A stretch of DNA of 64,000 nucleotides from Pontivivens ytuae (lineage in GTDB: Bacteria; Pseudomonadota; Alphaproteobacteria; Rhodobacterales; Rhodobacteraceae). A program made the translations under genes and the position numbers. Shown in pieces: positions 24,354 through 35,500 of this stretch (position 1 is the stretch's first letter; the number at the start of each line of letters is the position of its first letter). Below the pieces are notes generated by a model. The model worked only from the letters and a program-made list of their open reading frames with translations, was not told the origin of the DNA and did not search any database. The stretch lies in the NCBI RefSeq assembly GCF_015679265.1, contig NZ_CP064942.1, positions 1 to 64,000 of the forward strand, given 5' to 3'.

Positions 24354-26138
24354 TCACGGCCACCAGGACCACAGGAACAGCGTCACCGTCTCCCATGCCG
24401 GGAGCAGCCAGATGCGCCAGAGCGGCTCACGGCCGAGGTCGAGCCGGGCAGAGCCGCGCATGCCGTTCTCCAGCCGCAGCTCCGTCTCCCCGATCTCGGC
24501 ATAGCCCACGAAGCGCAGGTCGCCGTCGATGCTCTCGGCCGCCGGTTTCACGCGGGTGACGGCGATCGGCAGCGGCACCTCGGGTGCTACGTTGAGGCGG
24601 AGGGTGCCGGTAAGACCCGCATCGAACACGTCGCCGTCGCGGTTGGCGACATCGACGCGGACCTCGACGTTCTCGCGCGGGGCGATCTCGATCAGGACCT
24701 CGCCGCGCTCCACCTGTCCGCCGACGCGCTGGCGCAGGTCACCTTCGAGCACGAGGCCATCGGTGCCCGCGCGGATGATGGTCTGCTCCAGCTCCCGCTC
24801 CACGAGCGCGCGCCGCGCCTCGACCTCCGCCGCCTGGGCGCGGGCCACCGCGACGGTGCCGCGGTCGCCCTGCCGCTGGGCGATCGCCTCCTCCGCGCGG
24901 TAGCGGGCGAGCTGGGCGTCGAGCTCCAGCGCGCGCAGCCGCAGGTCGGCATCGTCGAGCACCGCAATCACGTCGGCGGCGGCCACCCGGTCACCGGGGA
25001 TCACGCGGACCTCGGACAGAAAGCCGTCGGCGGGGGCGGAGACGACGCGCAGGCCCGCATCGTCGATCACCGTATCTGCGCGCAGGCGGTGCTGCCCCTC
25101 GCCGAAGATCATCAGGGCCGCGAGAGCCACCAGCGCCACCATGATCCCCTTCAGCACCAGATGCCCGCGCCCGAACACGGCGCCGAGCGCGCTGCCGAGG
25201 GAGCCGAGCGCCACCTGCAGGATGTTGCGGCTCGCCTTGCGCCGCAGGTCGAGCACCGGGGCGGCGAGGACCCAGAGGCTCGCCCAATCCTCCAGCAAGC
25301 CCTCCGGCACCGCCTCCGGCCACTCGATGACCAGCGCGCCGCGGACCCGGCCCTTGCGATTCATCAGCGGGATGGCGGCGGCGGCCTTGTCCTCGTGCAG
25401 CCGCGCGAGGGAGCGAAGCGGCCCGCCCGCGTCGCCCTCCCCGTGAAAGATCGCCTCGCGCCGCGCCATCGCCTCCGCCGCCGCCTGTTCGGTCAGGTCG
25501 TTGAGCGTCGTGCGCCGGTCGAAGGTCGTGGTGCCGGACACGGCGCGCAGCCGCACCCGTCCGAAGCGGCGCGTGACATAGGCGCAGCGGGACGCACCCG
25601 TCCGGTCCGCGACGATGGAACAGAGAAGCTGCTGCATCTCCAGCACCTTGTCCGCATCCAGCAGCTCGGCGAAGAGCTCGAAGCTCGCATCCAGCCGGGC
25701 GCTGCGCGCCGTCGCCCGCTCCGCCCCCGCCTTCGCCGCTTCCCAGAACAGCCACCCGGCGGAGAGCTGGACCTGCTGGAGCACCAGCGCCGTCTGCCGC
25801 GCGGGCAGCTCACCAAGACCCACCAGCGCGGTCTGCCCGGCACCCACCGGATAGGCGATGACCTCGGCCACGCCGTCGATCTCCGCCGCCAGCGGCTGCA
25901 ACAGGCCCTCGCCCCGCTGAGCCGCGGCGGCGAGCGCCTGCGCGTATTTCGTGAGATCCATATTGGTGGGGCTGGCGGCGAGCGGTTCGATGCGCTCGCC
26001 CGCAATCTCCACCACCGCGACTTCGACCACGCCCTTCAGGCGCGAGCGGACGAGATCGCACCAGCCCAACAGGCCGGGCGCGGTCAGCGGCGTTGCCTGC
26101 GCCGCACGACCGGGATCAGGTTGTTCCCCCTGGATCAT
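24354..26138 (-). CDS. GAF-domain HlyD-family inner-membrane adaptor
   Basis: 594-residue protein. A cytoplasmic N-terminal part (~1-300) contains a GAF-like domain at about 150-275 (FELFAELLDADKV through KAAAAIPLMNRKGRVRGALVIEW). One strong transmembrane helix spans ~328-346 (LVLKGIMVALVALAALMIF). The periplasmic HlyD-like region follows: a first lipoyl half (VVSAPADGFLSEVRVIPGDRV, 366-386), an Ala/Glu/Arg coiled-coil hairpin (~398-460), a second half (IIRAGTDGLVLEGDLRQRVGG) and a beta-barrel. The C-terminus has a second hydrophobic stretch (WRIWLLPAWETVTLFLW). A signal-input GAF on an export adaptor suggests the exporter may sense a small molecule or redox cue; this is inference. It starts 17 bp after the DUF3467 gene. 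Confidence 0.88.
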   Translation of the reverse strand: MIQGEQPDPGRAAQATPLTAPGLLGWCDLVRSRLKGVVEVAVVEIAGERIEPLAASPTNMDLTKYAQALAAAAQRGEGLLQPLAAEIDGVAEVIAYPVGAGQTALVGLGELPARQTALVLQQVQLSAGWLFWEAAKAGAERATARSARLDASFELFAELLDADKVLEMQQLLCSIVADRTGASRCAYVTRRFGRVRLRAVSGTTTFDRRTTLNDLTEQAAAEAMARREAIFHGEGDAGGPLRSLARLHEDKAAAAIPLMNRKGRVRGALVIEWPEAVPEGLLEDWASLWVLAAPVLDLRRKASRNILQVALGSLGSALGAVFGRGHLVLKGIMVALVALAALMIFGEGQHRLRADTVIDDAGLRVVSAPADGFLSEVRVIPGDRVAAADVIAVLDDADLRLRALELDAQLARYRAEEAIAQRQGDRGTVAVARAQAAEVEARRALVERELEQTIIRAGTDGLVLEGDLRQRVGGQVERGEVLIEIAPRENVEVRVDVANRDGDVFDAGLTGTLRLNVAPEVPLPIAVTRVKPAAESIDGDLRFVGYAEIGETELRLENGMRGSARLDLGREPLWRIWLLPAWETVTLFLWSWWP

Positions 26139-26155
26139 GCCCCCAACGGCGGGCC

Positions 26156-26455
26156 TTAGCCCTCGCCGCCCTCCTGCGATCCGGCGTCGATCTTGCCGTG
26201 GCGCGCCTCGTACTGCGCGACCGCGTTGACCAGCATCGCGGCGAGGCGCTTGGCGGTGAAGGGCGACAGCATCACGCGGTCGTTCAGGTCGACCTCGTAT
26301 TCCTCGCCCTTGCCGTGCCAGCTTCGCCCGATGCCGAAGAGGACCGAGATCTCCTCCCGCGTGCTCGCCACATTCGCGACATTGGCGTAGCTGGTGCGCA
26401 TCTTCTCGTCGCGGAAGATCACGCTCTTGCCCTGCCCTGCCTGCTGCTCTGCCAT
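26156..26455 (-). CDS. DUF3467 small protein
   Basis: 99-residue acidic protein matching DUF3467. The family pattern is a beta-rich core (TSYANVANVASTREEISVLFG) followed by a conserved stretch RVMLSPFTAKRLAAMLVNAVAQYEARHG. Its biochemical function is unknown. ATG 26455 has an AAGGA ribosome site and lies 13 bp after the stop of the giant gene. An upstream extension of the frame to 26833 is only the giant gene read out of frame. A small soluble protein encoded between a 12,023-residue substrate and its putative export machinery is a reasonable candidate for a chaperone or adaptor (inference). Confidence 0.85.
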   Translation of the reverse strand: MAEQQAGQGKSVIFRDEKMRTSYANVANVASTREEISVLFGIGRSWHGKGEEYEVDLNDRVMLSPFTAKRLAAMLVNAVAQYEARHGKIDAGSQEGGEG

Positions 26456-26468
26456 GGTTGCCTGTCCT

Positions 26469-26590
26469 TTATCCCTTGGTTTGCGGGGACTGTACCGGCG
26501 CCCCCGAACGGGGTCCACCGGCGGTGCGCCGCAGATCGAAACCGGCGCCGGACCAGTTGCGCAAACGCTGCTCCAGGCTGCCCGCGCGGG
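26469..26590 (-). other. Basic C-terminal tail of the giant protein with second SLEQR
   Basis: The last ~40 residues are basic (LRRRKARAG) and contain SLEQR at residues 11,988-11,992 (26565-26579), echoing SLEQR near the N-terminus in the same basic context but with different codons. Confidence 0.6.
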
Positions 26591-29500
26591 CCTTGCGGCG
26601 CCGCAGCGCCGGGGCCGTGAGGGCGAGGAGCGCCGCTGCGGCCTCCGCCTCGGCGGTCTCGTCGTCGCCGAGGTCGATGAGGGCGAGCAGATCGTCCTCC
26701 GCCCCCTCCGACGTGGCGGCCGCGACGCCCTCCTGCAGCTCCGGCGGCAGGCCGGGATCGCCGGCCTCCAGCGGATCGGCCTCGGGCAGCGTGACCTCGC
26801 CCTGTGCCGGGAAGATATCGAGATCCTCCGCACCCACGCCGAGATAGCCGCGCAGCGCCGACCGGCCGGTCTTGACCGCGCCGTCGATCTGCATGCCCTG
26901 CCCGCCGATGGGGCGCATCAGGTCGGTGCCGGGGCTCTGCAGGTCGTTGAGCATGCCCGCAAAGCTCGACATGAACCGGTCGAAGGCCTGCATCTTGACC
27001 TTCGCATTGGCCCGTGCCTCGGAGGCGGAGATCCCCGCCCCATCGACGGCGCCGAGCTGCGGCGCGAGGTTGTCGAAGATCGAGCGCGCCGTGTTGGTCT
27101 CCACCGCCCGGTTATCGAGGATCCCGCCCGAAACGCCGAGGTTGAAGTAGGCGGAGATGTTGTCGAGGCCCGCGCCCGGCGTGAACTCCAAGGCGCCGAA
27201 GGTCTCGAACACCACGTCGCGGCCCGCGGCCACGTCGAAGCTGTTGAGGCCCGCACCGCCGAACACGAAGTCCGCATCGAAGTTCGAGGTCAGCAGATCA
27301 TCGCCGCCGAAGTCCTGCAGCTCCGCCGTGGTCTCGACCTTCAGCTCCAGCCCGTTGCGGAACGTCATGGTCGCGAAGTCGCCGATCACGAAGTCGCGGT
27401 CCGAGCCGCCCTCGACCGTGTCGCCGCCGGCGCCACCGAAGAGGATGTCCTCGCCCGCGCCGCCGCGCAGCGTATCCGCGCCCTCGACCGTCGGAAGGAG
27501 CGGCGTCAGGAGCTGCGGCGTCAGGAACGAGCCGAGCTCCGGCGCGAACTCCGCCACGCCGCCATCGCCGAACAGGATGTCCCGCTCGCCCGCCGTGGTA
27601 ATCTGGTCATCGCCGTCGCCGCCCATCACGACCGTGCGGCCGCTGCCGATGGAGATGACGTCATCGCCACCGCCGGTGGTTGTCAGCGCCGTCACCGTGT
27701 CGAGGAATTGCTGATCCGTCAGCTCGATCGTGCCGTGATCGGCCAGGATCGCCGCATCGCCGGAGCCGAGCGTCAGCCTGTCGCCACCCGTCCCCATGAT
27801 GCCGAGATGCTGGCCGGAGCCCGAGGTCCAGCGATCGTCGCCGCCGCGGGTGAAGGCCGGATCGTCGATATCCGCCTCCAGCTCCACGATGGCGAAGGTC
27901 GTGGTGTCCGCGGTGATCACACCGTAATCGCCCAGCACCGCGGCATCGCCGTCGCCTTGTGTGAGGGTGTCGGCACCGGTGCCGAGGATCGCCCGCAGCG
28001 TGCCGTCACCGATGGTGATGACGTCATCGCCCTCCGGCGTCGTTGCGCGATCGAGGCTCGTGAGCGTCAGCAGGTTGCCGGTGGCCGGATCGAGGTCGAT
28101 CTCCGCGAGGTCGCCCGCGATGTGGGCCAGCGTCAGGTCGCCGCCGGTCAGGCTGTCGTCCCCGATGCCGAGGATCACTGCGGCCAGCGTCGCATCGCCG
28201 ATGGTGACGCTGTCATTGCCGCCATCCGCGGTGTCGTCGATCAGGTGATCGAGCAGGCCGCCGGTGGTGAAGGTCAGCGTCCCGTGATCGGCGAGCAGTG
28301 CCACGTCGCCATCGCCGAGCATCGCGGTATCGCCGAGCGCACCGAGGATGCCCAAGTGACGTCCGTCACCGGCGGTCCAGCGATCCGCCCCGGCCACGGG
28401 GCGTGCGGCGTTGGTGGCCAGCGCCTCGATCTCCACGATCTCGAAGGTGGTGGCGTCGGCGGTGATGATACCGTGGTCGCCGATTACGGATGCGTCGCCA
28501 TCTCCTTGCGTCAGCGTATCGCCGCCCGCGCCGAGGATCGCGCGCAACACACCGTCGCCCAGCGTGATCACATCGGCACCCGCGGTGGTCGCCGTGTCGA
28601 GGCTGGTCAGCGTCAGCAGATCGCCGCCCGCCGCATCCACGTCAATCCGCGCCAGATCGCCCGCCACATGGGCTAGCGTGAGGTCGCCACCGGTCAGGCT
28701 ATCGTCGCCTGCGCCGAGGATGATCATCGCCAGCGCGCCGTCGCCCAGCGTGACGGTGTCGGCCCCGTGCAGGGACTGTAGCGTCGACGTCGTCTCGATC
28801 TCATCGACCCGGTCGCGCAGCGTGGCGGAGTAGGTGATGGTGCCGAGATCGGCGAGCAGCGACGCCACACCATCCGCCAGCGTGATCACGTCGTCGCCCA
28901 CGCCGCCCAGCACATGCGCCGTCGCATCGCCGGAGGAGATCGTGTCGCCGCCACCATCACGCGCCAGCCCGTCGCCGGTCACCAGGTCGATGAGGTCGCC
29001 CGCCGCCGTGTAGCGCACCGTGCCGTTGTCGCCGAAGATGACGACCCGGTCCGTCGCCCCTGCATCGCGCGGGGTCGCGACACCGGCCACAGTGACCTCC
29101 GCCGCCGTGGTGATCGTGTCCGCACCGATCCCGCCGAGTACCAGCGCATCGCCGACATCGGTGGCGATCACGTCGTCGCCGCCTGCTTCAAGGATCGTGC
29201 CGTCCACGTCGCGTGCGCTCGTCACGGTCCGCAGCAGGCCGTCGGTGAAGCTGAGCTCCCCGGTATCGCCCAGCAGCACGTCTCGCCCGGTGCCGGTGAG
29301 GATCCGGTCCGCACCGCCGCCGCCGATCACGTATTTCGTGCCGCTCTCGGCCCGGATGGTGTCGGCACCTGTATCCGTCGTCTCGGTATCGAGCGAGGTG
29401 ATGGAGACCAGCGTGCCGAAGGCGAGCATGTCGGTCGCCGTCACCGGGATCTCGGTCCAGCCTGTCGGCTGGGCGAAGCGGACTTCGCCATAGTCGCCGA

Positions 29501-32500
29501 TCGCAATGGCACGGCCCGAGGTGGTGCCCGCCGGATCGCCGCCTTGCAGGTTCAGCGTGTCGCCGCCGCCTCCGCCGATGACCACGACATCTGCCGCAGC
29601 ACTGTCGACCACGTCGTCGCCGCCTGGAATGCCGAGGCTCTCATCCGTGAGCCGGATCACCGGCTCTGCGCCGGAGGTGTCGAGCGCGGTCATCAGGATC
29701 TGGTCGCCGAAGATCGCGGCACGGCCTGCGCCGGTCGTGATCCGGTCGTCGCCGAGGCCACCGGCCACGACGATGCGGCCACCGCCCGTGGTGATGGTGT
29801 CGGCGAAGCCCGGCCCGTTCGGATCCGCCTCACGCTCGGCGATGATGACGGGATCGTTCTCGCCCGCGACCATGTGGACGAGCGTACGCTCGGCCACGCC
29901 GGTTCGCGGATCGAAGAAGATCGTCGTCGCGTCACCGCTCACGATCTGGGTGAAGTCGTCCGTGCCCGCGCCCAGCGACAGGGTGTCGTCGCCCGCGCCG
30001 CCGATCACGACATGGTTGCCCGCGCCGATCGTGACGCTGTCATCGCCTCCGCGATAGAGCTGCGGATCGCCGTCGGCGCTGGTCAGTGGCACACCCACCC
30101 GCGTGTCGGCGGGCGAGTAGTCGACCCGCACCAGCCGGTCATCGCTGCGCAGGCGATCGATGGCGCCGGTATCGGCGATGACCGCAAGGCCACGCTCCGC
30201 ATCGGTGCCCACGGCGCCTTCGGCCACGAGCCGGTCGTCGCCCTCGCCGAGGACCACGTCCGCGATTGCCTGGTTGAGGGCCACGTCATCGGCCCCGCCA
30301 TCGCCCTTGAGCTGCGTGGAGGAGAAGATGGCCGCGTAATCCTCATCCGGGATCTGGCTGCGCAGGGTGTAGACCTCGAGCCCGTCCGCCGGGTCGAAGC
30401 CCGCGAGGGCCGGGACGGAGGGCAGGTTGACCGGCGCGTCGCGGCGCAGGTCGCCGTAGTCGGCCACAAGCCGGACCCGCAGCCCGCCGCGCGACGTCAC
30501 CGCCGCCGGCAGTGGCGCGAGGCCGAGCAGCACGTTCCAGCCTGCCCCGGCGACATAGCCCGCCAGCGCGTCGAAGGTCACGGAGCCGAGCAGCGGCAGC
30601 GGCTCGGTCACGTCGCCATCGCCGTCGCGATCCGCCGCATCCGGCTGCGCCTCGTGGACGTAGCCCACGCGGATCACGTCGTCGCCGCCACCGGCGATCA
30701 CATCGGTATCGGAGGCGCTGACGACGATCACGTCGTCCCCGCCCGCGAGGCTCTGATCCGTCTGCATCAGCTCGACCAGCCCGGCATCGGAGCCGGTGAG
30801 CGAGGCCTCCAGCAGCACCACCTGGCCCGCGTCGGAGAGGACGCGCTGCACGTCCGTGCCCTCGGGCAGCAGGCCGGCTTCGGTCCAGTCGTGGCCGCCG
30901 ATGACCACGTCATGGCCCTGCCCGGCCAGCACCGTGGCCGGACCGAAGCCGTACTGGATCCAGTCATGCCCGATCGGCCGGTTGTCCTGCGTCACGTCCA
31001 GATCGACCACGTCGATCATGTGGAAGCGCCGCGCGTCGGCATCCGCGTCGTAGAGCGTGATGCGCACCGTGTCGCCCGCCAGCAGGTGGCCGTGGATATG
31101 CGCGTCGTCGGTGTTGCCCGCGAGGATGCGGTCCGAGCCCGCGCCGCCGATCATCACGGCGGTGCCGGTCAGCCATTCGTGCGTCGTGGCCGTCTCGGTG
31201 CCCGCTGCGTCGCCGATGGCGCGCTGCCAGCTGATCGTCGTGGGCGTCAGCGCGTCGAGGCGCGGCGTCGCGATGCCGGAGAAGAGCGCGTCGTCGCCCC
31301 CTTCGGAGAGCAGCTCCTCCTCCGTCTCGATGGAGAACCACTGCGCCAGCGGACCGGCACCGCGGTATTCCTCCAGCAGACGCCCGTCCGCATCCACCGC
31401 GTTCGCGAGCGGCGTGAGGTCGAGCGTGTCGGCGGACAGGTCGAGCAGGCTGCCCGGATCGTCCGCGCGGTCGAAGAAGTAGGTGCCGCCCGCCTCCATC
31501 CAGCGCGCGTCGTAGGCGTCGGAGGACGGATCGATGAAGAGGCCGATCTCGTCGCCCGCGATCACTTCGAGTTGCTGACCCCAGAGGGTGTCCTCCGCCG
31601 GGGCGCCGATCACGGCAGCGCCGTAGCCCTCGATCGTATCGTCGCCGAGGCCGCCGACCAGGATGTCGAAGCCGGTCGAGCCCTTGATGTGGTCGTCGCC
31701 CGCACCGCCATAGGCGCGCACGTTGGCGAGGGCCGCGCTCAGGTCGATCGTGTCGCCGCCGTCGCCGCCGAAGACCTGCAGGATGTCGTGCGCCAGCTCA
31801 CCGGCAACGTTGGAGAGGCCGAGATTGGCGTCGCCGACCACGACCACCCGGTCGGGCGTCGTCGGATCGCCGTCATGATCCTCCAGCACCGTGCGCTCGG
31901 CCGCGGTGGAGAGCACCTGCGCCTCGTCGTCGCCGTCGCCCAGGTAGATCCGCGTCGGGCTGTCGTTGCGCACCGACTTGATCGTCACCTGCTTGTCCGC
32001 GCCGTCGCCGGTATAGACCACGATGCCACGGTCGTAGCCGGAGATCACGCTGTCGCTCTCCTCCGCCGAGGACAGCGTCGCCTCGTACTTGATGGAGGTC
32101 GCGATGGTGTCCGCACCCTGATCGTGGCGCATCGTGATGGAATTTGAGGCGAGCTCCACCACCTGCGTGTCATCCGTATCGCCGGCACGAGAGACCACGA
32201 GGCGCGAGGAGCCGGAGCCGCCGTCGAGCCGCACGGTCGTGTTGATTCCGTCGAGGTCCGAGCCCAGCACATCCGTCGGACGCGAGCCGACGAAGAACTC
32301 GTCGTCGCCCGCGCCAGCATGGATCGAGAGCGGCTGCGCCACCGAGATCAGCTCGATCGCGTCGTTGCCGCCGCCCAGATAGAGCTCGGTCGTGTCGAAC
32401 GCGTTGATCGCGATGGAGGAGGTGATGCCCTCGCCGTCCTCGTCCGCGCGGTTGCGGATGTCGACCTGGGTGAAGGTGATGCGCGCCTTGAGCGGATCGG

Positions 32501-35500
32501 TGGACACCTCGTCCGGCGAGGAGGTCGTCGGATCCGCCGGGTTGAAAGGCTTGTACTCCTGCGCCGTCGTCTGGACGTGACGGTCCACGGACTGCGCGTT
32601 GTTGTAGAGCGTCAGCGCATTGGTGCCGTCACCCCCGATCAGCAGCACGCGGGAGGTGATGAAGGAGGTGTCGCCCACCTCGCCCTCCCGCGCCGCGGCG
32701 AGGAAGCCGCTGCCGCGCGCATCGAGGTCGAGCGCATCGAACCAGTTCACCACCTCGGGCGTGTTGCCGCTGAGCGTGACCTGATCGAGGGCCGCCAGCG
32801 TCATCACATCGAGCGCGTCGAGGCCCGCCGCCGCAAGCCGCGCCGCCCAGGCGCCATTGACCAGCGCCAGCACGTCGCTGTCGAGGCGGGAGACGTCGAG
32901 CGCCTCGCGCTCCGCATCGGTCAGAACCCGGCCGACCTTGACCACGTCATCACCGCCGCCGAGCGAGATCACGGCGTATTCGATGTCGCTGTCGAGGCCC
33001 GACTGGATGAAGTTGTTGTTGGCGTCGCCGAGCTGGATGCGCACCAGCTCCGCATTATCGAGCAGGATGCCCTGGCTCGACCCGCCGAAGCCGCGCAGCC
33101 AGCCGTAGGAGGTGTTCTCCGGGCTGTCCTCGGCCACCAGTTCGCTCTCGTCCGGCACGTAGCTCTGACCATAGACCGCCTTAAGCGCGCGGATCGTCAC
33201 GTCGCGCTGGGTGGTCACGCCGAACTCGCCATCCGCGCGGGAGCCGTCGCGGTCGCCGTAGAGCTTGAAGTCGATGACGTCGGAGCCCGACGCGCCGTCG
33301 AGCTGCACGAGGTTGTCGAAGGTGGAGAGGTCGTTGACCGCCCCGATCCGCACCGCATCGAGCGACAGCGCCTTCTTCTCGGACTGCGTGGCACCGGAGA
33401 CCGGGCGCAGCACGACCGTCGCCACCCGCTTCGTCACCGTGTAGCCGGGCACGAAGACCGCGACGGACAGGGTCGTTCCGTCGGGCTGCGGCACGAGGTC
33501 GATGCGGGTGTAGCCCGGCACCTGCTCCTCGACCTCGACATATTCGATGACCGGCACAAGCGCGTCCGGGCTCGACGTGTCGAGCTGGATGGACTGGTCC
33601 ACCGGGTCGAAGAAGCGCGCGGGACCGCCGACCTCGATCGTGTCGGAGCCGCGGCCGGTGTTCACCGTCAGACGCGTATCGGAGGTGACGCCGTAGACAT
33701 AGATCGTGTCGTCACCGTCGATCGCGTTGATCTGGATGGATTCCACGCCCTTGATCGAGGCGAGGTTGAGGCCCGCGCCCTTGATCTGCTGCACGCCCGC
33801 ATCGTCCACGAAGACGATGAAGCGGTCGCCGATCTCGGTGCCTTCCAGGATCACCGTATCGAAGCCCGAGCCGCCGTCGATGTGCAGCGGCGCGTTCTTG
33901 TTGTAGCCGACCTTGTTCTTGCCCTTGCCGGAGCCGAGGTTCGTGACCCCCAGCGTCGCCTTCACGAAGAACGTGTCGTCGCCCGCATCACCGAAGAGGA
34001 AGCTCTCCGCCTTGTTGCGGTAAACTTGGAAGTAGTCGTTGCCCGAACCGCCATAGAGGCGCGTCGTGTCGCTGGCACCCGCCGTGGTCTCCACCACCGT
34101 GACGGAGCCGGTGCCCTCCGGGTTCGGGGCCTGCCGCGTCGAAACGACGGAGCCGAGGAAGAAGCTGTCCTTCCCGCCATGGCCGTAGGCGTAGCTGAGC
34201 GCCCCGGTGTTGTCGAAGGTGAAGCTATCCTGCCCCTCGGTCCCGTGCAGGAAGAGCTGCTCGGCGCCGGAATAGGAGATGAAGCGCTGATCCACGAGAT
34301 CCGGGATCGAGACGAGCGTCGCGCCCTCCAGCCGCTGCTTGTCGCCCGCATCCTGCGAGATCTGGAGCTGGGACTTGTCGACGCGGAAGTCGTGCTTGCG
34401 CTCGTCGGTGACGCCCGGGCGGAACTCCCGCTGCTCGTCGAAGGTGCCGCCATCGGGGATGCGGTCGATGCCGACGATGACGCTGTCCGCATTCTCGAAC
34501 CGGGTACCCGTGTAGGTGAACGTGTCGGTCCAGAGGCTCGGATCGAGCGAGGTGACGATCACGCCCTGCCCCGCGCCGTCATAGTCGAGCGACAGGTCCT
34601 GCAGGCTGAGTTCCCCACCCGACAGCGCATCCGCCGCGGTGGAGCCCGTGGCCGGGTAGCGGACCGAGCCGAAGCGCAGGTCCACGACCTCGTAGGCCAG
34701 CGTGCCCGCGGCGTTGTTCACGCGCAGGTCGGAGCCGAACCAGACGTCGCCCAGATGCCCGGCATCCAGATGCACCGTCGCCTCGCGCTTGTCGGGGTCC
34801 CAGACCGCAATCTCGCCGATCACGTTTCCGGACGCATCGGTGAGGGCATCGCCGCTCTCCGGCGCCGCCTCGGGCTGGATCTCGATGTAGACACGGACGA
34901 GGGCCGTCGCGCCGGAGACGGAGACGGTCTTCACCTCCTGCACCCGGTAATCGCCGAGGCCGTCGGTGCGCGCGATGGTCAGAAGGTCGTCGCGGCCCAG
35001 CGTCTCGATATCCGTCGTGGCCACGGTCATGAAGAGCGCGCCCTCTTCGGCATCCCAGCTCGTGACCGTCCCGATGGTGGAGCCTTCGAGGCGGACCGTG
35101 TCGCCGCTCACCGGCTGCAGCGCGGTGTCGCGCAGCGTGATGCCGATCACCGCGTCGTTCGCGATCGCGCCGATCGTCGTCGTGGGCTCGGTACCCGCGG
35201 AGGTCGACCAGCTCACCGACTGGCCCGCTTGGAGCAGCGCCGCACCCGTGCCGCCCGCAAGCGCCTCGCGGGTGATGACGAGCGTCACCGTGTCGCCGTC
35301 GACGGTCGCGATCCGCCCGATCTCGATACCACCGGCCCGCAGCATGGTGCCCGTCACCGGCAGGTCCGCCAGCGCCGGGGCGCCGATGGTGAAGATGCCG
35401 TCCACGGCCGTCAGCTCCGCGCCCAGCGTCACGCTGTAGCCGTTGCCGTCCGCGCCGGTCCACGCCACCACGGTGCCCGCGGCGAGCGTGTTCGACGTGC

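Noticed and set aside
27612..28703. CRISPR or intergenic tandem repeat
   Set aside because: The repeats are long (546 bp), in frame and coding, without spacer-repeat structure.
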